Assembly (NCBI GenBank): GCA_947471745.1
Contig: CANJKZ010000396.1
Span: forward strand, 170,001-234,000
Length of the DNA stretch: 64,000 bases
Direction: 5' to 3'
Source of the DNA: Closterium sp. Naga37s-1
Lineage: Eukaryota; Streptophyta; Zygnematophyceae; Desmidiales; Closteriaceae
Shown: positions 41,616 through 54,701 of the stretch, piece after piece
Layout: every line of letters begins with the position of its first letter
How positions within the stretch are numbered: position 1 is the stretch's first letter
Translations under genes and position numbers: made by a program
Notes under the pieces: generated by a model
Database searches by the model: none
Told to the model about the DNA's origin: nothing
The model's input: the letters and a program-made list of their open reading frames with translations, nothing else

Positions 41616-43330
41616 CTACAGCAAGTGAGGAAGTGTGGGCACAAGGCTTAACAAGGTGCAGAAACGCTGATGATCACCAGGTGGAAGCGCCTTGGTGAAT
41701 ATATCAGCAGTGTTGGCCCGAGTGGCCACGTAAGCAAGACGAAGCTGGCCACACTGCTGCAGCTCTCGAGCAAGGAAGTAACGCAGAGCGATGTGCTTCG
41801 TTCTGTGCTCCAGTCTGTGCTCCTGACACAAGGCAATGGCGGCCTTGTTGTCGATGTACAGAACTGGAGGAGAACGAGGCCGCTCTCCTAAGTCGGTCAG
41901 CAGGTAGGTGAGCCAGCGTAGCTCCTGTGCAGCCATGGCTGTGGCGTAGATCTTGGCCTCACAGCTGGAGCCGAGAACTGAAGACGAACGTGTAGAACGC
42001 CAGGAAACTGAACCAGAACCAAGGCTGAAGGTGTAACCCTGCGACGACCGCTGCGTAGCCTGGTCGTCAACCCAAGAGGCGTCCGAGTGACCAGTGAGGA
42101 CAACGTCACCCCGTCCTCCAAGCACGAGCCCCATGCCCGATGTACTGCACGAGTAGCGTAGTACCCTCTTAGCAGCATCCATGTGCACCTTTCGGTGCCG
42201 ACCAGGAGCCACGTAGCGAGCCAGAAGGCCAAGAGGGTACGCAAGGTCAGGACGAGTGCAGGTCATCAGGTACATGAGGCAGCCCACTAGCTCTGGGTAC
42301 GGACCACTCGGCTCTACGGACTCGTCCGAAGGTGGAGCTGAGAGCGAGTGACCTGTAGCCAGAGGAGTGGCCTGTGCTGAGGACCAGGTGAAGCCGAAGC
42401 GCTGAAGGACCTGTTGCACCATGTGTGACTGAGTCAGTGTGATGGTGCGGCGTGCTCTGTCCCGGGTGATCTGCAGGCCAAGGTAGCTGCGCAGCTCACC
42501 CAGGTCTGTGCACGTGTGTCTCTTCTGCAGCTCCGACTTCACCAGGGCGAGCGCCTCAGTGTCAGCAGTGGCAAAGACCAAGTCGTCGACGTACACGAGG
42601 ATGTAGAACGGCGGCAGCAAAGTGTCGGTGCGCAGAAACAGTGTCGGGTCAGCAGTCGACGGGGCAAACCCAAGAGCCGCAAGAGTCGTCCTCAGTGTGT
42701 CGTGCCACTCACGTGGCGCCTGGTGGAGACCGTAGACTGGCCGTCGGAGGCTCCACTGGGTACCAGGAGAGAACGACCCAGTGAAGCCAGGTGGACGGCG
42801 CAGCCAGATCTCCTCGTGCAGGCTGCCCTGTAAGAAAGCTTTGCTGAAGCAAGAGAGTGAAGCTCGTAGTCACGCTGAGCGGCAACGTGCAGCAGCACCC
42901 GAAGAGTAGTCATCTTCGGGGTGGGGGAGAAGGTATGGAAGAAGTCAACTTCCTCTCGCTGACTGAAGCCTCGAGCAACGTAACGAGCCTTGAAGACAGG
43001 CGGAGAACCTGGCGGCCGCTTCACCCTGAAAATCCACATGCCACTGACGATGTTCGCCCCAGGAGGGGGAACCTCGTCGACGTAGGTGCCTCGTGGACTT
43101 CGAGGATGCCATTTCTGCGTCCATGGCTGTCTGCCACTGAGAGGAGTAGGGACCCTTGATCGCCTCAGCGTACGATCGCAGAGTCGGGATGTCTGGTGCA
43201 TCCGGGTCTCCCTCAGGGGCAAGCAACATGGACACGAGATGAGGCGCAGCGGCTGCAAGACACTCAAGGTCCTCCTGCTTGTCCTCAAGGACGTCCGTGC
43301 CAAGAGCACACTCACCCCCGACGGACGGAG
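41616..43330 (-). pseudogene. Copia 2 reverse transcriptase-RNase H fragments
   Basis: The N-terminal RT (GTYVDEVPPPGANIVSG...) is open in 43357-42692 only up to about 42850, where a deletion removes the LDFSTAFLQG core. The rest resumes in 42620-41616 with YVDDLVFAT, QITRDRARRTITL, SDASWVDD and YIDNKAAIAL, ending TADIFTKAL. At least two frame changes. Confidence 0.9.
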
Positions 43331-43359
43331 GACAGACAGACTCAGACTCAGCAACAAGA

Positions 43360-44741
43360 CTAGCGGCGTAGTCTAGACGACAGTGAGCAGCAAAGTCAAC
43401 AAGCTCAGCGACTAAGGCAGACGCAGCAGCAGACTCAAATGACGGGTCGGCGACAACAGTGGCTAGCAGACGCGTGACAGTAGGGTGCTCAGCACGAAAC
43501 CGGTCAGACTCAGGGTCAGCAACGACATGTAGAGAGGACGCAGGCGGAGACGGCATGTGAACACGTGGCGGCGGAGAGGAAGGACGACGGACAACAGGGG
43601 AAGGGCCGGGGACAGCCGGCTGACGCTGGCGAGGAACACGACGATTGGAACGACCGGAACGGACAGGTGAGACAGGACGCGACGCAGGCTCACGACGCTC
43701 AGCAAGGCCCCCTGTCTGCTCAGCGTAAGGAGAAGGAGCAGGCAGAGGTGAGCCAGGCTGTAACGGAAGACCAGTAGACGACGGGAGGCTAAGAACCTGG
43801 CGAAGCACGAAGCCAGGCGGTGGCAGAGACGACGGAGACGGCGGAGCAAAGAACAGGCGCGGCTGTGCAGTGCCACTAGCACCAGCAGCTCTAGCACCCT
43901 CAGCAGCTCCAGTACCTCCAGCAGCTCCAGCACCCTCAGCAGCTCCAGCACCCTCAGCAGCTCCAGCACCTCCAGTACCCGTAGCAACTCCAGCACCTCC
44001 AGCAGCTCCAGTACCCTCAGCAGCTCCAGCTCCTCCAGTAGCTCCAGCACCCTCAGCAGCTCCAACACCTCCAGCAGCCCCAGCACCCTTAGCGGCTCCA
44101 GCACCTCCAGCAGCTCCAGAACCCTCAGCACCAGCCCCAACTGGTGCAGCACCCCCAGAACCGGCACCTCCAGTCCCAGGGTCTCCAACCGCAGTGCCAC
44201 CAGCAGCAGCACCCTCAGACACGCCACCGTCAGCCCCAGCAGCCCCAGTACCCCCAGTACGAGCACCTCCGGGACCAGCGACACCAGCACCTCCAGCAGG
44301 CAAAGGACCAGCACCACTCCCAGCTCCAGTGACGCCAGCAGAAGAACCCCCAGCAGTAGAGCCCTGAGGTGCAGTCGTGCAGCTGCTGGGAGGTGAGAGG
44401 CACATGCGGACGAAGACGGCTACTCCAAGGGGACCGCGGAACAGCAGTCTCAGGACCCTCAGGCGACTCACCCCCAGACTCAGCACCCCCAGGCTCCGCA
44501 CACGCAAGCTCAGCACCCCCAGACTCAGCACCCCCAGACGCAGCACCCCCAGACGCAGTACCCACAGACGCAGGACCTCCAGGCTCCTCACGCGCAGGCT
44601 CAGCACCTCCAGGCTCCGTACCCTCAAGCCCCTCACGCCCAGCGCCCCCAGACTCAGCACCCACACGCTGTGCACCCCCAAGCTCCGCACCCCCAGGGAC
44701 AGCACCACCACCAGCAGGACCGGAGTCACCAGTGACCTCAA
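43360..44741 (-). pseudogene. Copia 2 linker between integrase and RT
   Basis: An Ala/Gly/Thr-rich repeat region (GAAEGAGAAGGAGA-like) followed by TVTRLLATVVADPSFESAAAS and the pre-RT segment. It is in a different frame from both the integrase and the main RT pieces. Confidence 0.8.
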
Positions 44742-46620
44742 CAGGCGCAGGGACGGGACGGTCTACCTGAGAAACACCTGAAGGAGCAGGACCTGGCGCG
44801 GGGAGGGGGTCTACCTGGGGAGGACCTGGGGCAAGAAAGAGCGGCGGGAGAGGGCGAGGAGCAGTGCGGTAGGGGAAGAGGCGGTAAAAGGGGACTGACT
44901 CGTCAAAGGTGACGTCCTGAGACGCAAAGACACGGCGCGAGGCGGGGTCGTAAAACTGCCAGCCAGGCGCGTCAGGGACAAAGCCAAGGAAGACGCAAGG
45001 AATGGCGCGAGGGGAGAGCTTGTCCGCGGTGGTATCGCGAACAAAGGCACGAGCACCCCAGACCCGGAAACGCGACGCGTCGCCAACCTTCCCCGTCCAC
45101 AGCAGTGTGGGCGAGGTCTCCGGCAAGGAGACACGGGGCCAAAAGTTGAACTGATGCGCGGCGTACCGGACAGCAAATGGCCACAGAAAATGGGGGGCAG
45201 CCGCATGGATCATGGAGGTACGAGCGACCTCCATGACTAAGCCAATGCGGCGCTCAGCAACCCCATTCTGCTGCGGAGAGGCCGGAAGCGTGAAAGTCTG
45301 GCGGATGCCGTGCTCCGCACAGAAGGCGGCCAAGAGGTCTGAGGAGAACTCACCACCTCTGTCAGAGTGCAGACGCAGGACCGGAAAGTCCGACTGGAAC
45401 CGCTCGCGGAGCTGGAGATGAGTAGCGCGGATCCAGGGGATCAAAACATCAGGGACATCCCCCTTGCGCTGCAAGGGGAAGACTGTGGTGTAGCGCGTGT
45501 AGTCGTCGACAACCAGCAAGAAGTACCGCTCGTGGCCCTGTCCACGGACGCGGGCTGGGCCCCACACGTCCAGGTGGAGAGTCTGCAGTGGAGCCTCTGT
45601 GGGAGGGAACGAGGAGGAGTGAGGAGCGGCGCGCTGCCGCCCCTCGACGCAAGGAATGCAGGGTGGCGCAGGCGAGGGAGGGAGGGCATGCAGAGACCTG
45701 GGAAGACCAGAAACCAGAAAGCGAGAGTGCATGCTACGAAGGCGAGGCAGGGAGGGGTGGCCCAGGCGGTGGTGCCACAGGATGGTGTCGTGAGACAGCC
45801 GGCGACACTCACACTGGGTAGCTACCTGAGCAGACGCGTGCAGCTGGGGAGACAAAGGGGTGGAGCGTGACTCAGTGGTGAGGGTGTACAGACTGGACCC
45901 TGGCGCACGGGTGAACGTGGCCAGGTGGCGGCCGGTCTGGGAGCACGTGCAGATCGCCACACGTTGTCGGCCAGGGGTGAAGGTGTCAACACCTGCATCC
46001 TGGAGGACAGCGTTGCTCACCAAGTTCGTAGAGAACGAGGGGAGGTGGAGACCAGTCAGCTCACCAGACGGGACCACCGGACACGGAAGCACAGTGGAAG
46101 ACCGTGCAAGCACTGGGCCCCCAGAGGGGTCAGCCAGTGAGACAGGAACAGGTGCAGGAAGGGGAGTGACTGTGGTACTGTCGCGAAAGAAACAGCGGGA
46201 AGCACCAGAGTCAAGTGTAAAGGTGTGCAAGGCCTGTGCAGGCGCAGTACCAAGGGGAGCAGACTCACAAGCACCTAGTGCTGCAGGGGCTATACCAGGG
46301 GCTATACCAGGATCCGGCGGCACACACAAGTAGCAGTCACCGTCAGCACTAACAGACAATGCATACATAGCAGCAAGAATAGCCTCATAGTCAAGATCAA
46401 AGATTGGTACATCACGCCTAAGCAAGTCTGCCCAGTTGGGGAACTCAGTAGCATCAGGAAACTTGGCGCACCAGGCGTCGCTAAGTCGAGCAGCGCTGCT
46501 CAGTGTGAAACCCTGTGCACTGGCGACCAGTGCGGGGACCTGTGCGGATGATATAGGGGCAGCGACCAGGACCCCCAGAAGCCCCACGTCCGGCATACCA
46601 GTCAAGAAGCTGCTGGGAAG
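44742..46620 (-). pseudogene. Copia 2 protease-integrase
   Basis: Part of a long open frame (47031-44230). Protease motif FTLDSGASRCFF, WHHRLGHPSL, the integrase core LDVWGPARVRGQ, LHSDRGGEFSSD and ASPQQNGVAERR are intact. Confidence 0.9.
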
Positions 46621-47660
46621 TGGGGGTCTGGCGCTGACGCTGCTGCTGCTGCTGCTGCGGCTGCTGCTGGCCCTGACCACCACTGCCACCACCGCTCCCT
46701 CCTCCCCCACCGCCGCTGCTGCCCCCTCCACCGGCCCCAGTGCCTCCGCCGCCCCCACCACCACCTCCACCACCTCCACCCCCACGACCACCCCCACCAC
46801 CTCTACCGCCCCCGCCGCCTGCACCACTGCCACCTCCACCGCCACCCCCACCTCCCCTGCCACCCTTGCCGCCCCTGCCGCTGCGACGCTTCCCACTAGG
46901 AGCGGAAGCAGCCCCGACCTCCTCAGCACCAAGGTAGTCGTGAGCAGCAACTGCGGAGGCGTAGGAGGGGGTGAGAGGGGAGGGGGAGCACCCCTCAAAG
47001 AGGGGAGAGCGCAGAGTGCCACGAGCAGCACCTACAGCGAGAATGTTCTTCTCTGCTGCTAGGAGGTGCTTCTCGAAGTCGTCGACAGTGAGAGTAGGGG
47101 GGTCGAGCGCTAGGAAGTGGTCCCTGACCGAGCTAAGAGTGTCAGGGAGGCGGGTGACGAGGAAATAGAGAGTGAAGTACATCGGGGGGGGGGGGGGGGT
47201 TTGCGGCGCAGAACTCGGCTGAAAGGGCGGCACGAAAGCGGGTGTCAGTAGCGCGCAGGTGAGAAATGAGGTCCTCAGCAGTGGTGAACGAGCAAAGGTC
47301 GGGGAACAGGTAGGGTAGCATGAGCCGACCTATGGCTGCAGTGGCCGGGGAGGAGTAGCGCGCAACTACAGCATCGTACAGTGTCTTAGCAGTTTTGTGC
47401 TGGCTGAAATGCGCGCGCTCTGGAATCGGCAGATGGTTCCTAATAGCTAGGCGTGCTTCAGCATCGCGAGTCTGCCACTGTGAGCGTTCGAGAGCAGGAG
47501 CATCGGCATCAGGGGCAACGGCAGTGCCAGACACGTAATCGAACAGTGAGACACCCTCTTTAGCATCAGTCAGAAGGAACAGTTGCAGGTCGTCGAGCCA
47601 CACAGCGAACTCTATGGGGCGACCGTCAGGCTCGAACGCGAGAACATTAGGCGTCGTCAT
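46621..47660 (-). pseudogene. Copia 2 gag, split at a homopolymer
   Basis: Gag starts MTTPNVLAFEPDGRP near 47660. The frame changes at a run of 16 G on plus (47184-47199), then continues in 47233-46481 through a Gly-rich linker to a C-x13-C-x3-H-x4-C knuckle. Copia 3 has only six C at the matching place. Confidence 0.88.
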
Positions 47661-48372
47661 AACGGCAGCAGGCAAAGGCAGCAGGAAGCAGGCAGCTGAC
47701 AGGGGGCACTAGACAATAGGCCGCAGGCAAAGACAGAGACAGCAGACAGTAGACACGAGGCAGCAGGCAGTAGACCGCAGGCTCAGACAGAGGCAGTAGG
47801 CAGTAGGCAACACAGGCAACGTGCTGGGCAGTAGCAGGCCGCAATCGAGCTCCTAAGGTGGCGCTCTAGACAGTAGCAGGCCGTACAACTCTAAGGCAGC
47901 GGGCTCGGCAGCAGCAAGCCGCACAGGCAGGCACACGAGCAGGGCATGCGCGGCTGCTGGCTGCGTGCGGCTGAGGGCTACGCGCGGCTGCTGGCTGCGC
48001 GTGGCGACGAGCTGCGCGCGGCTCCTGGCTGCGCTTGGCGACAGGCTGCGCGCGGCTCCTGGCTGCGCGTGGCGACGGGCAGCGCGCGCGACTGCGTGCT
48101 GCGTGCGGCGACGGGCTGCGCGGGCGTAGCCTAAGCAGGTTGCGCGCAGGCGGCGTAAGGGGCGCACGGGCGGGGCCGAAACGGGCTTCGCGGGTGGGTC
48201 CTAAACGAGTCGCGCGGGCTGCTTAAGAGGCGCGCGAGGGAAAAAAAAAAGGCCACGCGCGTGCAGCCGAGGCGCGCGCGGGCACTAGGCAAGGCAGGTA
48301 CGTTTTAGTGAGGTGAAATAGTTAACGGTGGGCCCTAATCCTAGGTCCTAAGGACCTATGCTCTAGATGCCA

Positions 48373-48507
48373 TGTTAAAGCTTAGGCAAGGGTGGTATTG
48401 GAATATTGAGAGTTTGGTACAAAAGGAAAAGCCTAAGGGGTTGTACCCCACAGTGAGTACCCCACTAAAGCCTACCTAAACTACAACATATAAACATATG
48501 TTTGACA
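48373..48507 (-). repeat. 5' LTR of copia 2
   Basis: 135 bp; differs from 41250-41384 at three sites. Confidence 0.93.
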
Positions 48508-48649
48508 TAGGAGCCCGCACGCGGCCCACTGCTGCCACTTGCGCGCCGCCCCTGCAGCTTGTGCGCTGCCACTGTAGCCTTGCACGCAGCCTCTCCTGAC
48601 CTGCACTTTGCTTTGCCGCCTGCGCGCTAGTCTTACCTGCACTGCAAGC

Positions 48650-49860
48650 ATGGCGACTCTCAACGTGCTCGCGTTCGATCCTGACGGTCGTCCAGTAGAG
48701 TTCGCCACCTGGCTCGACGACCTGCAACTGTTCCTTCTGACTGATACCAAAGATGGTGTTTCCCTGTTCGAATATGTGTCTGGCACTGCCGTTGCTCCTG
48801 CTGACACTGAGCCTGCTCTATACCGCTCCCAGTGGCAGACCCGCGACGCTGCTGCGCGCCTCGCTATTCGCAACCATCTGCCGATCACAGAGCGCGCGCA
48901 TTTTAGACAGCACAAGATTGCCAAGGCACTGTACGACGCTGTAGTTGCCCGCTACTCTTCCCCGGCCACTGCAGCCCTCGGTCGACTTATGCAACCCTAC
49001 CAGTTCCCCGACCTGTCCTCGTTTACCACCGCTGAGGACCTCATCTCTCACCTACGCGCTAGTGACACTCGCCTTCGTGCCGCCCTTCCAGCCGAGTTCC
49101 TCGCAGAGAACCACCCCCCGATATACTTTACTCTCTACTTCCTCATCACCCGCCTCCCTGACACTCTTCGCTCAGTCAGGGACCACTTCCTCGCCCTTGA
49201 CCCCCATTCTCTCACTATCGACGAACTCGAGAAGCACCTCCTAGCAGCCGAGAAGAACATTCTAGCTGTAGGTGCTGCTCGTGGTACTCCTCGCACTCCC
49301 CTCTTTGAGGGGTGCTCCCCCTCCCCTCTTACCCCCTCCTACGCCTCCGCAGCTGCTGCTGTCGACCTCCTTGGTGCTGAGAAGGTCGCAGCTGCTTCCG
49401 CTCCGAGTGGGAAGCGCAACAGCTTCAGGGGAGGCAAGGGTGGCAGGGGTGGCAGACGTGGTGGTGGACGGGGCGGTGGTGGAGGCGGCGGGGGCGGTGG
49501 AGGTAGTGGCGGTATCGTGGGGGTGGAGGTAGTGGTGGGGGCGGTGGTGGTGCCGGGAGTAGTGGCGGTGGCGGCGGCGGTGGTGGCGGAGGGGGGAGTG
49601 GTGGTGGCGGCGGTGGTGGGGGCTTGGGTGAGGCCGGTGGTGGCCAGGGACAGCAGCAGCAGTAGCAGTCGCAGCATCGTCAGCGCCAGACCCCCACTTC
49701 CCAGCAGCTTCATGACTGGTATGCCGGGCGTGGGGCGTCTGGGGGTCCTGGTCACTGCCCCTATATCATTCGCGCAGGTCCCCACGCTGGTCGCCAGTGC
49801 ACCGGCTTTCACACTGAGTACCGCTGCTTCGCTCGGCTTAGCGACGCCTGGCGCGTCAAG
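48650..49860 (+). pseudogene. Copia 3 gag
   Basis: Starts MATLNVLAFDPDGRPVEF. Frame lost in the Gly-rich linker near 49510-49520, plus an in-frame TAG near 49663. The knuckle region (CPYIIRAGPHAGRQC) is recognisable in another frame. Confidence 0.88.
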
Positions 49861-50478
49861 TTTCCTGATGCTACTGAGTTCCCCAACTGGGCAGACCTGC
49901 TTAGGCGTGATGTACCTATCTTTGATCTTGACTATGATGCTATCCTTGCTGCCATGTATGCATTGACTGTTAGTGTTGAGGACGACTGCTACTTGTGTGT
50001 GCCGCCTGAACCCGGTATAGCCCCAGGTATAGCGCCTGCAGCTCTAGGTGCATGTGAGTCTGCTCCCCTTGGTACTGCGTCCGCACAAGCCCTGCACACC
50101 TTTACACTTGACTCTGGTGCTCCCCGCTGTTTCTTTCGCGACAGTACCACAGTCACTCCCCTCCCGGCACCTGTCCCTGTCTCACTGGCTGACCCCTCTG
50201 GGGGCCCAGTGCTTGCTCAGTCTTCCACTGTGCTTCCGTGTCCGGCGGTCCCGTCTGGTGAGCTGACTGGTCTCCACCTCCCCTCGTTCTCTACGAACTT
50301 GGTGAGCAACGCCGTCCTTCAGGATGATTGGGTTGACACCTTTACTCCTGGAGGACAGCGTGTGGCGATCTGCACGTGCTCTCGGACCGGCCGCCACCTG
50401 GCCAAGTTCACACGTGCACCTGTGTCCAGTCTGTACACCCTCACCACTGCGTCGCGCTCCACCCCTTTGTCTCCCTAG
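49861..50478 (+). pseudogene. Copia 3 protease
   Basis: Contains FTLDSGAPRCFF (Ala-Ser of the relatives changed to Ala-Pro after the active-site DSG) and ends at an in-frame TAG near 50476 where copia 2 continues. Confidence 0.85.
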
Positions 50479-50509
50479 CTGTATGCGTCTGCTCAGGTAG
50501 CTACCCAGT

Positions 50510-51410
50510 GTGAGTGTCGCCGCCTGTCGCACGACACTCACACTCTCTTGTGGCACCACCGCCTTGGTCACCCCTCCCTGCCTCGCCTTCGTAACATGCA
50601 CTCTCGCTTCCTGGTCTCTGGCCTTCCAAGGTCTCTGCTGCCCTCCCTCCCTCGCCTGCGCCGCCCTGCATTCCCTGCGTCGAGGGGCGGCGGTGCGCCG
50701 CTCCTCACTCCTCCTCGTTCCCTCCCACAAAGGCTCCCCTGCAGACTCTCCACCTGGACGTGTGGGGCCCAGCCCGCGTCCGTGGACAGGGCCACGAGCG
50801 GTACTTCCTGCTGGTCGTCGACGACTACACGCGTTACACCACGCTCTTCCCCTTGCAGCGCAAGGCGGATGTCGCTGCTGTTCTGATCCCTTGGATCCGC
50901 GCTGCTCGTCTCCAGCTCCGCGAGCGGTTCCACTCGGAATTTCCTGTCCTGCGTCTGCACTCTGACAGAGGTGGTGAGTTCTCCTCTGACCTCTTGGCAG
51001 CCTTCTGTGCGGAGCACGGCATCACCCAGTCGTTCACGCTTCCGGCCTCTCCACAGCAGAATGGGGTTGCTGAGTGCCGCATTGGCATAGTCATGGAGGT
51101 CGCTCGTACCTCCATGATCCATGCGGCGACTCCCCGTTTTCTGTGGCCGTTTGCGGTCCGGTACGCTGCGCATCAGCTCAACCTATGGCCCCATGTCTCC
51201 TTGCGGGAGACCTCGCCCACACTGCTGTGGATGGGGAAGGTTGGCGATGCGTCACGTTTCCGGGTCTGGGGTACTCTTGCCTTTGTCCGCGATACCACAG
51301 CGGACAAGCTCTCCGCCCGCGCCATTCCCTGCGTCTTCCTTGGTTTTCCTCCTGACGCGCCTGGCTGGCAGTTTTACGACCCTGCCTCGCGCCGTGTCTT
51401 TCCATCTTAG
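50510..51410 (+). pseudogene. Copia 3 integrase
   Basis: WHHRLGHPSLPRL lies in one frame and the catalytic core (VWGPARVRGQ, LHSDRGGEF, QQNGVAECR) in another. It ends with a TAG at 51408-51410 in place of the Gln codon seen in copia 1 and 2. Confidence 0.88.
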
Positions 51411-52557
51411 GACGTCACCTTTGACGAGTCCGTCCCCTTTTACCGTCTCTTTCCCTCCCGCACTGCATCTCCCCCCCCTCCGCCACTCTTTCTCGCTCCA
51501 GGTCCTCCCTAGGTAGACCCCCTCCCCGCGCCAGGTCCTGCTCCTTCAGGTGTCTCTCCAGGTAGACCCTCCCTTGCCTGCGCCTGTTGAGGTCACTGGT
51601 GACTCCGGTCCTGCTGGGGGTGCGGAGCGTGGGGGTGCGGAGCTTGGGGGTGCTGAGCCTAGGGGTGCGGAGCCTGCGCGTGAGGAGTAAGGAGGTGCTG
51701 AGGCTGGGGGTGCGGAGTCTGAAGGCGCCGAGCCCGAGCGTGAGGAGTCTGGAGGTGCTGAGCCTGCGCGTTGAGGAGCCTGGAGGTCCTGAGCCTGGGG
51801 GTGCTGTGTCTGGGGGTGCTGAGCCCGAGCGTGAGGAGCCTGGGGGTACTGAGTCTGGGGTTGCGACGCCTGAGGGTTCTCAGTCTGCTGTTGCGCGGTC
51901 TCCTTGGAGTAGCCGCCTTCGTCCGCGTGTGCCTCTCACCTCCCACCAGCTGCACGACTGGTACGGTCGCCGTCAGGGTCGCGCTTCTGGAGCTCGGGGC
52001 ACTACCGCTGGAGGTACTTCTGCTGACGTCACTAGAGCTGGGAGTGGTGCTGGTCCCGCAGGTGCTCGTACTGGAGGTACTGGAGCTGCTGGGACCGGAG
52101 GTGCTGAGCCTGAGGGTGCTACTACTGGAGACCCTGGGTCTGGGGGTGCTGCTGCTGGAGACACTGAGGCTGGAGACCCTGGGACTGGAGGTGCCCGTTC
52201 TGGGGGTGCTGCTGCTGGTGGAGCTGGTCCTGGAGGTGCTGGTGCTGAGGGTTCTGGAGCTGCCGGAGGTGCTGGAGCTGCTGGGGGTACTGGAGCTGTT
52301 GGTGCTGGTGGCATTGCACAGCTGCGCTTGTTCTTCGCTCCACCGTCTCCGTTGTCTCAGCCACTGCCTGACTCTGTGCTTCGCCAGGTTCTTAGTCTCC
52401 CTTCGTCTACAGGTCTTCCGTTACAGCCTCCGGTCGTCGTGTTCCTCGTCCGCGTCAGCCGGCTGTCCTCGGCACCCACCTCATAGTCCGTCGTCCTTCC
52501 TCTCCTCCGCAGCGTATTCCTCTGCCGTCTCCTCCTGCGTCTTCTCTGTCTGTCGGT
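51411..52557 (+). pseudogene. Copia 3 linker between integrase and RT
   Basis: Gly/Ala/Glu repeats in shifting frames with stops. No catalytic domain. Confidence 0.75.
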
Positions 52558-54458
52558 GTGGACCCTGAGTCTGACCGGTTTCGTGCTGAGCACCCTACTG
52601 TCACACGTCTGCTAGCCACTGTTGTCACTGACCCGTCGTTTGAATCTGCTACTGCGTCTGCCTTTGTCGCTAAGCTGGTTGACTTTGCTGCTGCGTGTCG
52701 TCTAGACTACGCTGCTAGTCTTGTTGCTGAGTCTGAGTTTGTCTGTCCTCCGTCCGTCGGGGGTGAGTGTGCTCTTAGCACGGACGTCCTTGAGGACAGA
52801 CAGGAGGACCTTGAGTGTCTTGCGGCTTCTGCGCCTCATCTCGTGGCCATGCTGCTTGCCCCTGAGGGAGACCCGGATGCACCAGACATCCCGACCCCGC
52901 GCTCTTACGCTCAGGCGATCGCGGGTGAGTACTCCTCTCAGTGGCAGACAGCCATGGACGCAGAGATGGCATCCTGGAAGTCCACAGGCACGTACGTCGA
53001 CGAGGTTCCCCCTCCTGGGGCGAACATTGTCGATGGCATGTGGATTTTCAGGGTGAAGCGGCCGCCAGGTTCTCCGCCTGTCTTCAAGGCTCGTTATGTT
53101 GCTCGAGGCTTCAGTCAGCGGGAGGGAGTTTACTTCTTCCAGACTTTCTCCCCCACCCCGAAGATGACCACTCTTTGGGTGCTACTGCATGTTGCCGCTC
53201 AGCGTGACTACGAGCTTCACTCGCTTGACTTCAGCACAGCTTTCTTACAGGGCAGCCTGCACGAGGAGATCTGGCTGCGCCGCCCACCCGGCTTCACTGG
53301 GTCGTTCCCTCCTGGTACCCAGTGGAGCCTCCGGCGGCTGGTCTACGGTCTCCGCCGGGCGCCTCGTGAGTGGCACAACACACTGAGGATGACACTTGCA
53401 GCTCTTGGGTTTGCTCCTTCGACTGCAGACCTGTCGCTGTTTTTGCGCACCGACACTTCGCTGCCGCCGTTCTACATCCTCGTGTACGTCGACAACTTGG
53501 TCTTTGCCACTACTAACACCGAGGCTCTTGCCCTGGTGAAGTCGGAGCTGCAGAAGAGACACACGTGCACAGACCTGGGTGAGCTGCGCAGCTACCTTGG
53601 CTTGCAAATCACCCGGAACAAAGCACGCTGCACCATCACACTTACTCAGTCACACATGGTGCAGCAGGTCCTTCAGCGCTTCGGCTTCACCTGGTCCTCA
53701 GCACAGCACACTCCTCTGGCTACAGGTCACTTGCTCTCAGCTCCACCTTCGGACGAGTCCGTAGAGCCGAGTGGTCCTTACCCAGAGCTAGTGGGCTGCC
53801 TCATGTACCTGATGACCTGCACTCGTCCTGACCTTGCGTACCCTCTTGGCCTTCTGACTCGCTACGTGGCTCGTGGTCGGCACTGAAAGGTGCACATGGA
53901 TGCTGCTAAGAGGGTACTGCGCTACTTGTGCAGTACATCGGGCATGGGGCTCGTGCTTGGAGGGCGAAGTCCATTTGTCCTCATTGGGCACTCACATGCT
54001 TCTTGGGTTGGCGACCAGGCTACACAGCGGTCGTCACAGGGTTACACTTTCAGCCTTGGCTCCGGTTCTGTTTCTTGGCGGTCTACACGCTCGTCTTCTG
54101 TTCTCAGCTCCAGCTGTGAGGCTGAGATCTACGCCACAGCCATGGCTGCACAGGAGTTACGCTGGCCTACCTGCTGACCGACCTGGGAGAGCGGCCTCGT
54201 TCTCCTCCAGTTCTGTACGTAGACAACAAGGCCGCCATTGCCTTGTGTCAGGAGCATAGACTGGAGCACAGAACGAAGCACATCGCTCTGCGTTACTTCC
54301 CGGCTCGAGAGTTGCAGCAGCGGGGTCAGCTTCGCCTTGCTCACCTGGCCACTCGGGCCAACACTGCTGATATATTCACCAAGGCACTTCCGTCTGGTGA
54401 CCATCAGCGCTTTTGTACTTTGTTGGGCCTTGTGCCTACGTTTCCACACTTGCTGTAG
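52558..54458 (+). pseudogene. Copia 3 reverse transcriptase-RNase H
   Basis: RT open from 52558 to a TGA near 53884 (CACTGA where relatives have CACCGG). The catalytic box is YVDN near 53488 instead of YVDD. RNase H continues after the stop with SHASWVGD (relatives SDASW), a frameshift near 54167, and ends TADIFTKAL. Confidence 0.9.
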
Positions 54459-54701
54459 TCTCTGCTTGTACTGTGATATATATATATACACATATATATA
54501 TATACCTGCATGCTTGCTCTTGTTAGGTAGAGATCACTGTACTATTCTTGTTGCTGATATACCTCTGCATGTGAACTGGCCTTGTGGCCGTTTGCTTGTG
54601 CTCAGTGTGTGTGGTGACGTTGTGATCCACCCTGAGCTTTTTTTGCTTTCCTTGACTGGTCTTGTGACCTCTTGCTCTCCCCCACTTTGCCTATGGGGGT
54701 G

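Larger units (their letters stand above)
41250..48507 (-). mobile_element. Ty1/copia retrotransposon 2, nested
   Basis: Minus-strand element with 135-bp LTRs (41250-41384 and 48373-48507) that differ at three positions. Target duplication TAGGA at 41245-41249 and 48508-48512. The PBS-like TGGCATCTAGAG lies beside the right (5') LTR, and a purine-rich tract lies beside the left (3') LTR. It inserted into the leader of copia 3. The coding region is split by several frameshifts. Confidence 0.96.
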
